DNA of 44,117 nt from Zelonia costaricensis. Its lineage: Eukaryota > Euglenozoa > Kinetoplastea > Trypanosomatida > Trypanosomatidae. Numbering within the stretch: the stretch's first letter is position 1; each line of letters starts with the position of its first letter. The translations under genes were made by a program, and so were the position numbers. The stretch spans positions 1 through 44,117 of the forward strand of contig JASAOO010003341.1 in NCBI GenBank assembly GCA_030849075.1. Reading direction: 5' to 3'. Positions 26,101 through 34,680 of this stretch are shown in pieces. The notes beneath the pieces were generated by a model. That model worked only from the letters and a program-made list of their open reading frames with translations. It was not told the DNA's origin and made no database searches.

Positions 26101-28777
26101 TGCACCAGTGCATGAACTGCAGGAGGGACTCCCCACACCGCAGCACATCCTCCACGACGTCGGAGGCCCGCTGCCGGGCGCGTGGCGGCAGAGACGGGGA
26201 CGACGCATCTCCGTCGCCTAGGACGGCCCCACACGCGTCGGACGAAGAAGTCGGTGACAGTATGCTGCCGTTCAGCAGCGCCTCTGCCGCCGCGCGGCTC
26301 ATGCACGGCGACGCGTCGCGCGGCGACCTCGGCGACGGCGTGGATGAGTTGGTCAGGGGCGACGCGGCGGGTGGGGAGTCGCTGCGCAGGGCGTAGGCGT
26401 AGTCAACGACGCAGTCCGGCAGGAGGAGGGCGCGGTCAAAGCAGTACCACATGTACGACGCCGGTAGCGGCGGCGGCGTGGCGCCGTCGCCTGGGCCGGC
26501 GGCCCCGCGACAGGCGGGGCCGCTGGGGCTCGTGGGCAGGAGGCGGTAGGCGGCGCACGTGTCGGGCCCGTAGTCCCTGCGCCACACGCGGCCGCTCATG
26601 TGAAGGAACGAGTTGGGCGGCAGGGCAGCGCTGCCGGCCGCCCCGCCGAGGGCGTGGACCGTCTTGCCAAGGTAGACTCGGTACAGCACAACCTGCCCAC
26701 GGTAGAGCCCACCCGCCTCACCAGCGCCGCCGCCCCCGCCGCCCGCGCTACGCAGCCCGAAGCTGTTGCTGCGCTGCGAGAGCGCCGTCGACGCGTCCAG
26801 GCCGCGGCTGGCGGTCGACGCGCTGGTCGCGCGGGTCGTGGCCGCCGTCGCGAGGCCGCCGCCACCGGCCAGCAGCCGGGCCTCGTCGGCGTAGAAGAGA
26901 CTATTCGTGAGCGGCACCCCCTCCTCGAGCGGCACGGGCTGGAAGGCGAGCGCCTCGGCCGCCGCCACCGCCGCCGCGGCCGTCCTCCGCCCGTCCTCGC
27001 CTCCCGCCCCCGCCGCAGCGCCGAGGCCCGCCGGCCGCGCCGCCGTGCCGCTCAGCAGCGTGTGCTGCAGGAGCGTGCTCTGCCCCTGCGCCGTGGCCGG
27101 CACGATGCCGAACAGGCCGACGAAGCGGCTGCGCAGCTGCGGGTTGGCCAGGTCGACGTGCAGCTCCTTTACCCGGTCGTCGAAGCGGACGCGCAGGCCG
27201 CGGTTCACCACGCGACGCACGCTCGTCACCTCCACACCTGCGATGCCGAAGCGCTCTTCGAACAGACTGCGGTCGAAGCGCTCGCGCACGAGGTCTGCGG
27301 CGGCCACGTACGCCTCGTGGTCGGGTGCAAGGTTCTCAAGGCGGACGTTGCCGGCCGTGTGCAGCTCCACCGCAAACCGCTCCTTCAGCAGCCGCGCCTG
27401 CTCCGCCGCGGCGTGCGTGGCCTCGGCGAGCCGCAGCAGTGTCGTGCGCTCCTGCACCTCACGAGTGCCGACAGCGCGCGACAGCGTGCGTGCGAGCTCC
27501 TCGAGGGCGGACGTCGCCGGGGGCAACGGCAGAGCATCGTCACGCATCGCGGTGGGGTTTTCGCTCTCCGTGACGCCGGCCATGAGGCGGGTGAGGGAGC
27601 CGCCGCTGGCAGCGGTCGACGCTCCTGCTGATGCTGCTGCTGCGGCTGCTGTTGTTGGCGCCGCCGCGGATGCCGCGCGTGCCACAGCCTTGTCCTCGCC
27701 CAGTCCGTAGAGGGAGCGCTCCGCCAGCTCGTGCTGAATGGGCTGAAGGCAGGCCTGCAGCTGCCGCAGCGCCAGCCCGGACTTCTGCGTGTGCCGCAGC
27801 GCGAGGCTCTCGGCATGTCGAGCGAGCAGGAGGAGCTGGGCGTCGAGCATCTGGGCACGCATCGCGTAGTACGACTTTTTCTTGTGCAGCACTGACTCGA
27901 CCAGTGCCCGCTGCTCCGGTGTCACGTACGCGCCGTCGAGGCTGTCGAGCGAGCCGAGCAGCGCCAGCGTGAGCGTGACGTAGTTGTTCAGTCGACAGAC
28001 CGGATTGTCGCCGAAGAGGGGGTCGAGCAGCCACAGGTGGCGCAGGCACGTGAGCTGCTGCAGGTGGCGCAGCTCCGTGACCGAGGTTATGTAGCACCCG
28101 CTGAGGTTCACGTCGTGCAGGTGCGACATTTCCTTGGAGAAGGCCCCCTCGAGGCTCTCGATGGGGTTGCTGGAGATGTAGAGGGATCGCAGCCTGCGCA
28201 GTGGGGTGAGGTGGGTGAGGACGGAGATGTGGTTGCGGCAGAGCCACAGCTCACGCAGGTGGCGCAGCGGGGGCAGACCCTGGAGTGACTCAATGCGGTT
28301 GCCTTGCAGGTACAGCCGCCGCAGCCGCGTCATGTTGTCGAGGCCCTCTATAACACGTATGTTGTTGTCCGACAGCCACAGCTCCTCGACCAGCGTCAGG
28401 GAGGCGAAGGTGGCCATGGACTCGAGACCGATGCTCATGAGCTTGACGGTGACCAGGTTGGGAAAAAAGTGCATCAGCGGCAGCCGCGGCACCTGTAGAA
28501 GAAAGAGCTCCAATGTGGTGATGGTGTCTGGCCGCTGCATCGCCTCCTCGACTGTCCACGCATTGCTCTCCGCGCACTGGCCGAGCAGGTCACGCAGCTC
28601 CGACTGCCCCTGCAGGGCGTACGCGATCTGCTCCCGCAGCTGCTCCACCTGCGCCGGCGAGGCGGACGGACCCGCCGCCTCGCCCGCCGCTGGGCCGGAG
28701 GGAGAGAGAGCGGCGTGGGGCTCCGCGGGGGTGGTGCTCAGCGGCGCCCCTGTGGCAGCCGCGGTGCGGCTTGACAT
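23114..28777 (-). CDS. LRRC9-like leucine-rich-repeat protein, 1887 residues, probably flagellar
   Basis: Starts at the ATG at 28775-28777, the first ATG after the predicted splice acceptor. The N-terminal LRR block (about 105-285) has units such as LVEELWLSDNNIRVIEGL and ends with the LRRC9 pattern LRHLWLLDPLFGDNPVC, then RLNNY and KKKSYYAMRAQ. Further LRR blocks lie at about 1025-1110, 1282-1430 and 1504-1740. Between them are helical segments and the LRRC9-type inserts YMWYCFDRALLLPDCVVDY (about 773-793) and GVTMPEYCFE (about 1217). Glycine/serine/alanine-rich linkers and a Gly/Pro-rich tail explain why it exceeds the vertebrate protein (about 1450 residues). LRRC9 is conserved in ciliated organisms, so a flagellar role is inferred. 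No signal peptide, membrane span or kinase domain is present. Confidence 0.85.
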   Translation of the reverse strand: MSSRTAAATGAPLSTTPAEPHAALSPSGPAAGEAAGPSASPAQVEQLREQIAYALQGQSELRDLLGQCAESNAWTVEEAMQRPDTITTLELFLLQVPRLPLMHFFPNLVTVKLMSIGLESMATFASLTLVEELWLSDNNIRVIEGLDNMTRLRRLYLQGNRIESLQGLPPLRHLRELWLCRNHISVLTHLTPLRRLRSLYISSNPIESLEGAFSKEMSHLHDVNLSGCYITSVTELRHLQQLTCLRHLWLLDPLFGDNPVCRLNNYVTLTLALLGSLDSLDGAYVTPEQRALVESVLHKKKSYYAMRAQMLDAQLLLLARHAESLALRHTQKSGLALRQLQACLQPIQHELAERSLYGLGEDKAVARAASAAAPTTAAAAAASAGASTAASGGSLTRLMAGVTESENPTAMRDDALPLPPATSALEELARTLSRAVGTREVQERTTLLRLAEATHAAAEQARLLKERFAVELHTAGNVRLENLAPDHEAYVAAADLVRERFDRSLFEERFGIAGVEVTSVRRVVNRGLRVRFDDRVKELHVDLANPQLRSRFVGLFGIVPATAQGQSTLLQHTLLSGTAARPAGLGAAAGAGGEDGRRTAAAAVAAAEALAFQPVPLEEGVPLTNSLFYADEARLLAGGGGLATAATTRATSASTASRGLDASTALSQRSNSFGLRSAGGGGGGAGEAGGLYRGQVVLYRVYLGKTVHALGGAAGSAALPPNSFLHMSGRVWRRDYGPDTCAAYRLLPTSPSGPACRGAAGPGDGATPPPLPASYMWYCFDRALLLPDCVVDYAYALRSDSPPAASPLTNSSTPSPRSPRDASPCMSRAAAEALLNGSILSPTSSSDACGAVLGDGDASSPSLPPRARQRASDVVEDVLRCGESLLQFMHWCSCSSSSGGGGAERRCGGFGAVAAAHGNTLQQVADAETKEALAEVARGLGAAQAARLLGRTDAAAAGGPAGTGSPDSNSDGRRASTSTSSSGGSANPLQARHIEAYAAQMQVAEGQPLPLCVLRSRGLTAVLQDFGAPRCATITTLDLAHNRIAAVSWFALAKEAPQLQRLNLSNNTLSRLHLDGSSLPALRELDVSGNDLVNVGDFALIRTAAPVLEELAVHGNPFLQTADGQEAAARLWFYLLPPPASAMSAATSCSPVIVKVNSHSLGAFPGTLAVQRFRRACLLPGGRPTARMTGVTTLLVQAVQREEERGGGPAAAAVFSVDGVTMPEYCFEQAAARLEQLEAAGDVEAVLRDSLGASHDDGGGAVAGLQDCQSFRWSRGLMGDARGLAGLMPNLCHLTLRGQALTDVAPLLHLRRLVRLNLAENHLSSLPCLAELKTLTELVLDFNHLTSLPASVGPLPALRALSAAGNQIESVDIGLFAEPGTGRDGASIPSTPLPAAPQLEALYLMHNYIADMNLIYALRDIPSLLILSVLGNPCTVVAATAAQEEQDSVRPYFIHVFPQLKVLDGAPISPGEAAKAREEYAGKINSDLLTERTRCPPETWASVQTLNFSHCSLKEVSLLEPFVALEVLQLQHNLLVNVTGVAILTRLTALDLSHNRLGALPWRSSMSVAASNGNGTARNGGANAGASAASTQASSSSPAPYTLGDVLAPLKRLQSLSLEANQISDLSTLKLRFPHLKFLNVRGNELQFIQRGLENLPELRELLLDQNKLRSLSPDAFAANRKLSILSAENNALRSVEGLQRCAALEQLRLAANRLGELNALLHDLQGCPLRLAVFLGNPIARKTNYRPTVILRFSTLAELDRRAVTADEREKAATARMTELVAPPNVVFDMSYLPSGGSAAVPSPGQPALTNGVAGGGAVGGGGNGAAPLPSRSRVNVGGAPIAATMVTLAPPPQPLAGARAPLVANKRGVASDRFAVNARSRQYRR

Positions 28778-28868
28778 GCCAGACGGTAAAGCAGGAAGTG
28801 CGTGTGTGTGTGTGAGTCGGGGGGAGGGGCGGAGCAGAAGGGGGTGATGTCAGGATCTGTGGGAGGTG

Positions 28869-28897
28869 CTGAGGTGACGGCGCGAAAACAAAGAAGT
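28869..28897 (-). promoter_or_regulatory. Predicted spliced-leader acceptor for the LRRC9-like gene
   Basis: A T/C-rich tract on the sense strand ends CACCTCAG with the AG at 28870-28869; another CACAG follows about 10 nt on. No ATG occurs between this AG and the start at 28777. Confidence 0.5.
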
Positions 28898-29166
28898 CAC
28901 ACACACCAATGGACACCGACGGAGAGGCGACGGCGGTTCAGCCACAACAACAACACGGATGAGACGGCAAACCAGGTCGTTCGTCAGTCGTGCACCCACC
29001 ACGCGTGTGGAAAAGGCAGCGCCACGCACGCGACTCCGGCCACAGGACGCACGCGCACGCGAGGGTGCGGGAACACACGACGAGGTAGAGAGGCAGAGAG
29101 AGAGAGTAAGATAGCAATTCTTGTGAGGCGTGTGAGCGCTTGCGTGAGTAAATGTATGCTTGAATG

Positions 29167-29171
29167 TGCGT

Positions 29172-29203
<32 letters not shown>
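29167..29203. repeat. (GT)n array with GC-interrupted start
   Basis: About 18 units; the left part is TGTGCG-interrupted and the right part is pure GT. Confidence 0.9.
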
Positions 29204-30021
29204 ATCGCAGGACTCCCCAGCTGGATTCGCGTTGTCTGCGCCTGCTTGCCCTGTTGGGTGCGCGTCGTGAATGGGGCGTGAGCGGAGAAGGGCAGAGAGA
29301 AGCACAGGGACGCGGGGGGGGGGCGGAGGACAGACCTGGGAAACTATACACGTGTTGATCCAGAGGTAAGGTACTGTCGAGGGGTGGGGGGAGGAGGAAG
29401 GAACAAACGAGTATGTAGAGAGACGATCAACCAGTCGCGGAAAGGGAACTTCAAGTGGGAGCGGTGTTTGAGTGTGCACTCTACGCCCCTGCCTTGTATG
29501 CGGGGGCTGGTACCGTAGCTGCTGCGCGTGAGTGACAGGATAGTTCCGTGATCAAGCGAAGGTGCGGAAAACGGAGAAAAGGGAAAATGGGGTTGAGAGA
29601 ACAGTTGCTGGCAGCGGATGGTACTCGTGACGTCCGCGCTCTTCCGTAGAGCATAGACGAGGAGACGTCCGCACTCCTCAGAACATAACCGTACACATGC
29701 ACTAGTGGACATGCCCGCTCCCAAGAAGGCGAAGGTGGCGGTGTGTACCCGGCGCCGAGTGTTGGCAGGCTGTGCACCACGACACCCCGCCGCCTTCCCT
29801 TGGCGCGGCACCTACTAACACTACTCTCGAAGCCCTTCGCCGTCAGCGTCTCCCTTACCCTCGCTGAGAGCCCCCGCTGCGGTGGTTGGCCCTTTGCGCT
29901 TTCCCGATGGGGGTTGAGTTCTCCGAGACTTGGTGGGCGCCGTGATGGGTGACCCTCAACACGGGGACGTGAATAGGGGGGGGGGGGGAGGAATAATAAT
30001 AGAGGAGAAGAGTGCGTTGAG

Positions 30022-30024
<3 letters not shown>

Positions 30025-30069
<45 letters not shown>
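30025..30069. repeat. (CA)22 array, longest in the window
   Basis: Forty-five bases of uninterrupted CA on the plus strand (GT in the transcript). Confidence 0.95.
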
Positions 30070-30071
<2 letters not shown>

Positions 30072-30607
30072 GAACAGACACACGTGCGCGCACACACGCT
30101 CCGTCGAGACAGGGGTGACAACTGAAGGCAGGAGGGAGGGGGAGGGCGGCATACTCGTAATAGGCGGGAAGTGGTGAAATAGGGGAAGGGAGGGATCGAG
30201 GGACGGAGTGGGGAAGTGCAGTGACGTGAGCGGGGGAAGGGGGGGGGCGGTGCACGCACACCGCGATACCGAGGCGTGCACCATCGACCCGCTTCCCCCT
30301 CCCCCCCTCACACACACACGAAGAGCGGGCTGATCCACCGGGGTACACGTGACACACACAGAGTGAGGGACGAACGCCGGAAGAGAGCGAGACGGCGGTA
30401 CCCAAGCCTCGGTCGGGAGAGGGTGAGGAGGGAAGATGGCTGCGGTGGGGCTGCGCGGTTCACCGCCACCGCTGTCTGTGTTAAAGTGGACCTCCTCGAC
30501 GGCGCACGTGGGCCGCCGCAGGAGCGACGGTGGGGTGAGGAGTGAAGGAAACAGAGCGGCTAGTGAAGTGCGCGGCGCTGTCTCAGCCTTCGCCGCGATC
30601 GCGACAG

Positions 30608-33600
30608 CTACGAGGCGTGCCGGTCCGTGCTGGTGCTCGCCTCAGACATGCTGCAGTCGTTCCGCTGCAGCATGTCCGCCATGGCGCGCAGGAGGTACGG
30701 TCCGTTAGGGCCCTGCAGCTGCTGCAGCGTGCGGCGCGCCCGCATGCTGGACAGCTGGGTCGCTGCCGATGGCGAGGGGGAGCGAGTGCTGCGCGCCGAC
30801 GAGGCGCGACTGGACGTGGACCCAAAGAGCTGGATGGGCGCTTCACGTGACTGGTACTGCAGCGGGCCCTGCTGCGGGCTCACGTACGCCGAGCCACCGC
30901 CGCCGGTGTGGACGCTGTTGCTGGGCGGCCACACATACGGTGGCGACGGATCGTGGCGCGCAGAGTGGCTGCCCCCGCCGGCGCTCGCTGCGTCGTGGCC
31001 GACGTGTGACGACGGCACGGGTGACGGGGCCACAAGGGCAACGTCGACGTGGACGGTGCGCTTGTGCTGCGGCTGCTGCGGACTTCCAGGGGTGCGGAGT
31101 CGCGAGCAGAGGTCGAAGGGCCCCCCGCTGCCACACCCGCCAGCGCCGACGCCAATGCCGCCCCCGACGCCGAATACACCGCCGCTGCGGTAGGCCCCTG
31201 CGCCGACGGCGGGAGGAGCGTTCACTGGGGGAGCACCACCACCAGCCGCCGCCAGGCGCGGCAGCGAGGCGGCAACGTACCCACTGAAGGTGCGAGCGCA
31301 GCCAGAGATGAAGCACGTCGTGGCACGGTGCTCGCTCGGTGTGGCTACTGTGAGCGGCAGCAGCGAGCGGGCTGGGCCGGCGGCGTGGCACGGCGCCGGC
31401 GCTGTGGAGAAGAAGCTGCAGCTCGCCACCGAGTGCGAGGCGGAGGTGGCCTGCGAGCCGGCGCCGGAGTGGGTGCGGGCGTGGTGGTGCGGGTGGGCGC
31501 CCTCCGCAAAGGCGCTGGTCTCGCCGCTCATAGCATTGGTGAAGTCCACGTTGCTGGCGGTGCCGCTGGGACCGCCGCCGCGTGAGTTGGACACGCTGCT
31601 GCAGATGCTGCCGTTGTCACCGCGCCGGGCGCTCGTTGCGGCTGGCGGCGTTATGGCGAAGGCGGCGGCCATGCGGGGCCACAGGTGGGCCTGCGAGCTG
31701 GCTACGGCGGTCGGCACCGTGACCGGGCTGCCCGCCTGGCTCGTACCGGGGGAGGAGAGCATCAGCGCCGCGCTCGGCCGCGACGGGAACACGCTGTGCG
31801 CCGGCGGCGGGGCGACGGCGAGCGACCTGGGAGAGCAGAAGGCCGCCGCCGCCGTACCGCAGAAGCCCTGCGCGGGTGCCCCCACACCGACCCCGTTCTC
31901 GTGCCACGACGGCGCCGTGCGCGGGGTGCCCGAGAGGGGCGAGTACACCACGGGCGACGACGGCGAGCACGAGTGCGCCGGGGACAGCGGGACTGCATCG
32001 GAGGAGTGGCCCAGCAGCGCCGGCACGGGCAGCATCGCGTTGGCGCCACCGCTGCTCCCCGCGCGCCCCCACGCACCCGCTGTGGCGCTGAGGGGGGCGC
32101 TGCCGCCGCCGTAGTCGTAGCTGGGCACCTGCAGCGGCGTCGGTCGCCCCCCGCTGCGGTTGACGTACGACGTGCGCGGCGTCGCGATGGGGCTGCTGTA
32201 TGCCGTGGTACTGGGGCTGCAGCGCTGCAGCGTGACCTGGTCGCCGCAGCCGTAGCAGCGCCCGCCGGGCCCGCAGGCCGACACCGACGCTGCGGCTGCG
32301 GCAGCTGCCGCCGCGGCCCGCTCCTCCTCCGCCTCCGCCACACGGCTCTGCGTGCTCGTGAGGAGGATCTTCTCGAAGGCGCAGCGCCCCCACCACTGGA
32401 GGCACTTGTCCTTGAGGGAAAGCGGGGCGAGGTGGAGCTCCATCGTGCAGTTCAGCACCCCCGTGCGGGGGGCAAAGCCGCCAAAGAAGATGACCCGGTC
32501 CTTGGCGTAGGTGATGGTCGGCCGCGAGCATGCCGGCTGGCTGTGCAGTCGCAGGCGCCGCCAGCGGCGGCCCTGCAGCGAAAACTCAAACGCGTCCTCG
32601 CAGTAGGTGTCCCCGCCGCCGGCGACCAGGGCCAGCGTGCCGTTCACGAAGACGCTCGCGGCGCACATGCGCGGTGAGGGCACGTTGCCGCTGACGTTAC
32701 GGATGTGCCGCCAGATCCCGGTCGAGACGTCGAGGATGTGCAAGTCGTTCAGAAACGTGCCATCGGTCGTGGACGTGGTGGAGGCCGCGGCCGCGTCGGG
32801 CCGCTGCGCCCCCGGGGCGGCACGACCGCCGAAGACCAGCATCAGCGCCGTGCCCGTGATGAGTTCGGCAACGTGGTAGAAGCGCGGCGCCGGCTGCTCG
32901 CCGCACGTCTTCAGCTGACACCACCGGCGCTGTCGCGGGTAGTAGAGTAGCACCGCGTTCGTCGGCGCACAAACGTAGTCGGGGTCACCCGGGTTGCGGG
33001 TGGGCAGCTCCGGGTCTGCGGGACGGGGCCGCATGCGGGAGACCTTGACGAGGCCGCCGAAGACGACGAGCATGTCCTGCCGCGCGCGGGTGGCGGTGCA
33101 GTCGGCTGGCAGCAGATGCATCGTGTGGCCCTTGCGCGGCGAGAAGGGCAGGCCGCACTCCTTGTACCACGTGCGGCTCGGCACGTCCAGCGCCCACATG
33201 TCGTCAAGGTAGCGGCCCTGCTGCTCGCCACTGAGAATGAACATGGTGTCCTGGTACAGCGCGGCCGTGTGGCCGACGCGGCCGGTCGGTCGCCGCCGCC
33301 GTGCCAGCCCGGCGCTGAGCAGCGGGCTGTGGTCATGCATCGGGCCCGGGTGGCGCCCACTCGAGACCTCTTCGTCTACTGCTCTGCGGTGCACGTGGAC
33401 GGTGAAGGCGCGGGTGGCGGCGGCGTAGTGGTGCGCCGCGCTGACCTCGCGCACCTCGCTGCCGGTGTTGGCAGAGCCGGTGCTGACGAGGCTGTGATGC
33501 GGTGACGGGGCGTCGGCCTCCCCGCGTGCGAACCGGTGCAGGTACGCTGATGTCGTCGCGCTCCCTTCGCCACCCCGCATCGAGGACATGCGGGAGAGCG

Positions 33601-34567
33601 GGCGAGACGAGAAGAGCGGTGACGCCGGCGGTGCGGTGGCGTAGGAGGTGTTGGTGCTGCCCTCCCCCGTCCCCGACGTTGCCAGTGCCGTGTCAGCCGC
33701 CGCCGCTGTCGACGGAATGGCGGCTGTGTCGGTGCACTCCTCCATCAGGCAGCTCCACCGGCGCCCGACAACGTCGTACTGGTAGACATCGTTGAAGTAG
33801 TGCTCCTCCCCCGCCTTGCCGCCGAAGAGGAGGATGAGGGACTCCTTGTACAGTACCGCCGTGTGGCCGAAGCGGGCGGGCGGCTGCAGCGGCACGTCCT
33901 CGGCCAACTCGCTGTCCGCCCCCGGCGCCGTTGTGGAGACGGTGATGTTGGCCGCTGCCGCCGCGCCGCCGGCGTCCGGCGCGTCATCGCTGCCGCTGTG
34001 ACGGCGCTCACCAGGACGGTACGCCGACGTGCTGCGAGGCTCGCCGAGGGTGAGCGAGCGCGCCGCGCGCAGAGTGTTGGCAGCTGCCTCCTCGAACGGA
34101 GCCGTCGCTGGTGGGGCGTTGCCACCTACCCGCATCCACGACGTGCCCTGCGGGCACTGCTGCTTCAGGAAATACGCCCGCTTCGCCTCGGAGCACTCCT
34201 CGCGGATGCACTGGCGGCAGCCCTGTGTCACGCCCACCTCGCCGCGGCCCACCACCGCCGCGGCCGCCGCGGTGATGAAAGGGCGTGGTGTGGGGGTGAC
34301 GGTGATGGTGGCCGACGCGGTCGCGACCACGGCCATGGGGGTGCGGCCAGGCCGCTTGGCCGAGTCCTCCTCACTCGAGGACGGGAAGGAGAGGGTGGGC
34401 TGCTCGTGGACGGCGCTGAGGCTGCTGCTGCGGCTACTGGCGTGGCCGGCGGTGGTCGCGGTGGTGCTGTCGGCGGCCCAAATGACGGAGAGCGGCGAGC
34501 GAGCCGGCGCCACGTCGTGCGGCCCCATGGTGGAGGACGGATTCCTAAGGGGTGGGGAACTCATCAT
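30608..34567 (-). CDS. Large kelch-repeat protein with a long disordered tail
   Basis: 1319 residues from the ATG at 34565-34567 (MMSSPPLRNP); the second ATG follows at once. An acceptor-like tract lies about 90 nt upstream. The first 230 residues are Ser/Thr/Ala-rich but include a conserved-looking cysteine segment (GCRQCIREEC at 116-125, then QQCPQG at 137-142). Six kelch blades are visible at about 232-275, 430-475, 478-550, 560-622, 632-672 and 680-712, with the usual GG doublets (LLFGG, LVVFGG, LVFGG, FFGG). Together they could close one six-bladed propeller with a 150-residue insertion after blade 1. A short helical part with CYGCGD at 771-776 follows, then over 500 residues of Ser/Gly/Pro/Ala-rich sequence. 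Kelch propellers are protein-interaction platforms. No BTB, F-box or catalytic domain is present. Confidence 0.87.
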   Translation of the reverse strand: MMSSPPLRNPSSTMGPHDVAPARSPLSVIWAADSTTATTAGHASSRSSSLSAVHEQPTLSFPSSSEEDSAKRPGRTPMAVVATASATITVTPTPRPFITAAAAAVVGRGEVGVTQGCRQCIREECSEAKRAYFLKQQCPQGTSWMRVGGNAPPATAPFEEAAANTLRAARSLTLGEPRSTSAYRPGERRHSGSDDAPDAGGAAAAANITVSTTAPGADSELAEDVPLQPPARFGHTAVLYKESLILLFGGKAGEEHYFNDVYQYDVVGRRWSCLMEECTDTAAIPSTAAAADTALATSGTGEGSTNTSYATAPPASPLFSSRPLSRMSSMRGGEGSATTSAYLHRFARGEADAPSPHHSLVSTGSANTGSEVREVSAAHHYAAATRAFTVHVHRRAVDEEVSSGRHPGPMHDHSPLLSAGLARRRRPTGRVGHTAALYQDTMFILSGEQQGRYLDDMWALDVPSRTWYKECGLPFSPRKGHTMHLLPADCTATRARQDMLVVFGGLVKVSRMRPRPADPELPTRNPGDPDYVCAPTNAVLLYYPRQRRWCQLKTCGEQPAPRFYHVAELITGTALMLVFGGRAAPGAQRPDAAAASTTSTTDGTFLNDLHILDVSTGIWRHIRNVSGNVPSPRMCAASVFVNGTLALVAGGGDTYCEDAFEFSLQGRRWRRLRLHSQPACSRPTITYAKDRVIFFGGFAPRTGVLNCTMELHLAPLSLKDKCLQWWGRCAFEKILLTSTQSRVAEAEEERAAAAAAAAAASVSACGPGGRCYGCGDQVTLQRCSPSTTAYSSPIATPRTSYVNRSGGRPTPLQVPSYDYGGGSAPLSATAGAWGRAGSSGGANAMLPVPALLGHSSDAVPLSPAHSCSPSSPVVYSPLSGTPRTAPSWHENGVGVGAPAQGFCGTAAAAFCSPRSLAVAPPPAHSVFPSRPSAALMLSSPGTSQAGSPVTVPTAVASSQAHLWPRMAAAFAITPPAATSARRGDNGSICSSVSNSRGGGPSGTASNVDFTNAMSGETSAFAEGAHPHHHARTHSGAGSQATSASHSVASCSFFSTAPAPCHAAGPARSLLPLTVATPSEHRATTCFISGCARTFSGYVAASLPRLAAAGGGAPPVNAPPAVGAGAYRSGGVFGVGGGIGVGAGGCGSGGPFDLCSRLRTPGSPQQPQHKRTVHVDVALVAPSPVPSSHVGHDAASAGGGSHSARHDPSPPYVWPPSNSVHTGGGGSAYVSPQQGPLQYQSREAPIQLFGSTSSRASSARSTRSPSPSAATQLSSMRARRTLQQLQGPNGPYLLRAMADMLQRNDCSMSEASTSTDRHAS

Positions 34568-34654
34568 CGGTGCGCCGTCACGGGACGACCGAGCAAGTGC
34601 GGCGAGAGATGTACACAAGCACAAGACGTGTGCGGGGCCGGGTGGCGGATGGGT

Positions 34655-34680
34655 CTGGAGAGGGGCAGGGGAGGGGGTTC
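34655..34680 (-). promoter_or_regulatory. Predicted spliced-leader acceptor for the kelch gene
   Basis: A nearly pure C/T tract on the sense strand ends CTCCAG with the AG at 34656-34655. It would give a 5' UTR of about 87 nt without an upstream ATG in the kelch frame. Confidence 0.55.

Larger units (their letters stand above)
28778..30607. other. 1.8 kb gap with long GT and CA arrays, no gene called
   Basis: Holds (GT)n at 29167-29203 and (CA)n at 30025-30069. The part at about 29360-29900 is less repetitive than other gaps and has a minus frame (29344 to about 29709, about 122 codons from an internal ATG) that does not look like a known protein. It lies in the presumed 3' UTR of the kelch gene. 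Confidence 0.55.

Noticed and set aside
30025..30069. Regular short repeat considered as an array of biological units
   Set aside because: It is a plain CA microsatellite without spacers; nothing resembles a CRISPR or telomeric array.
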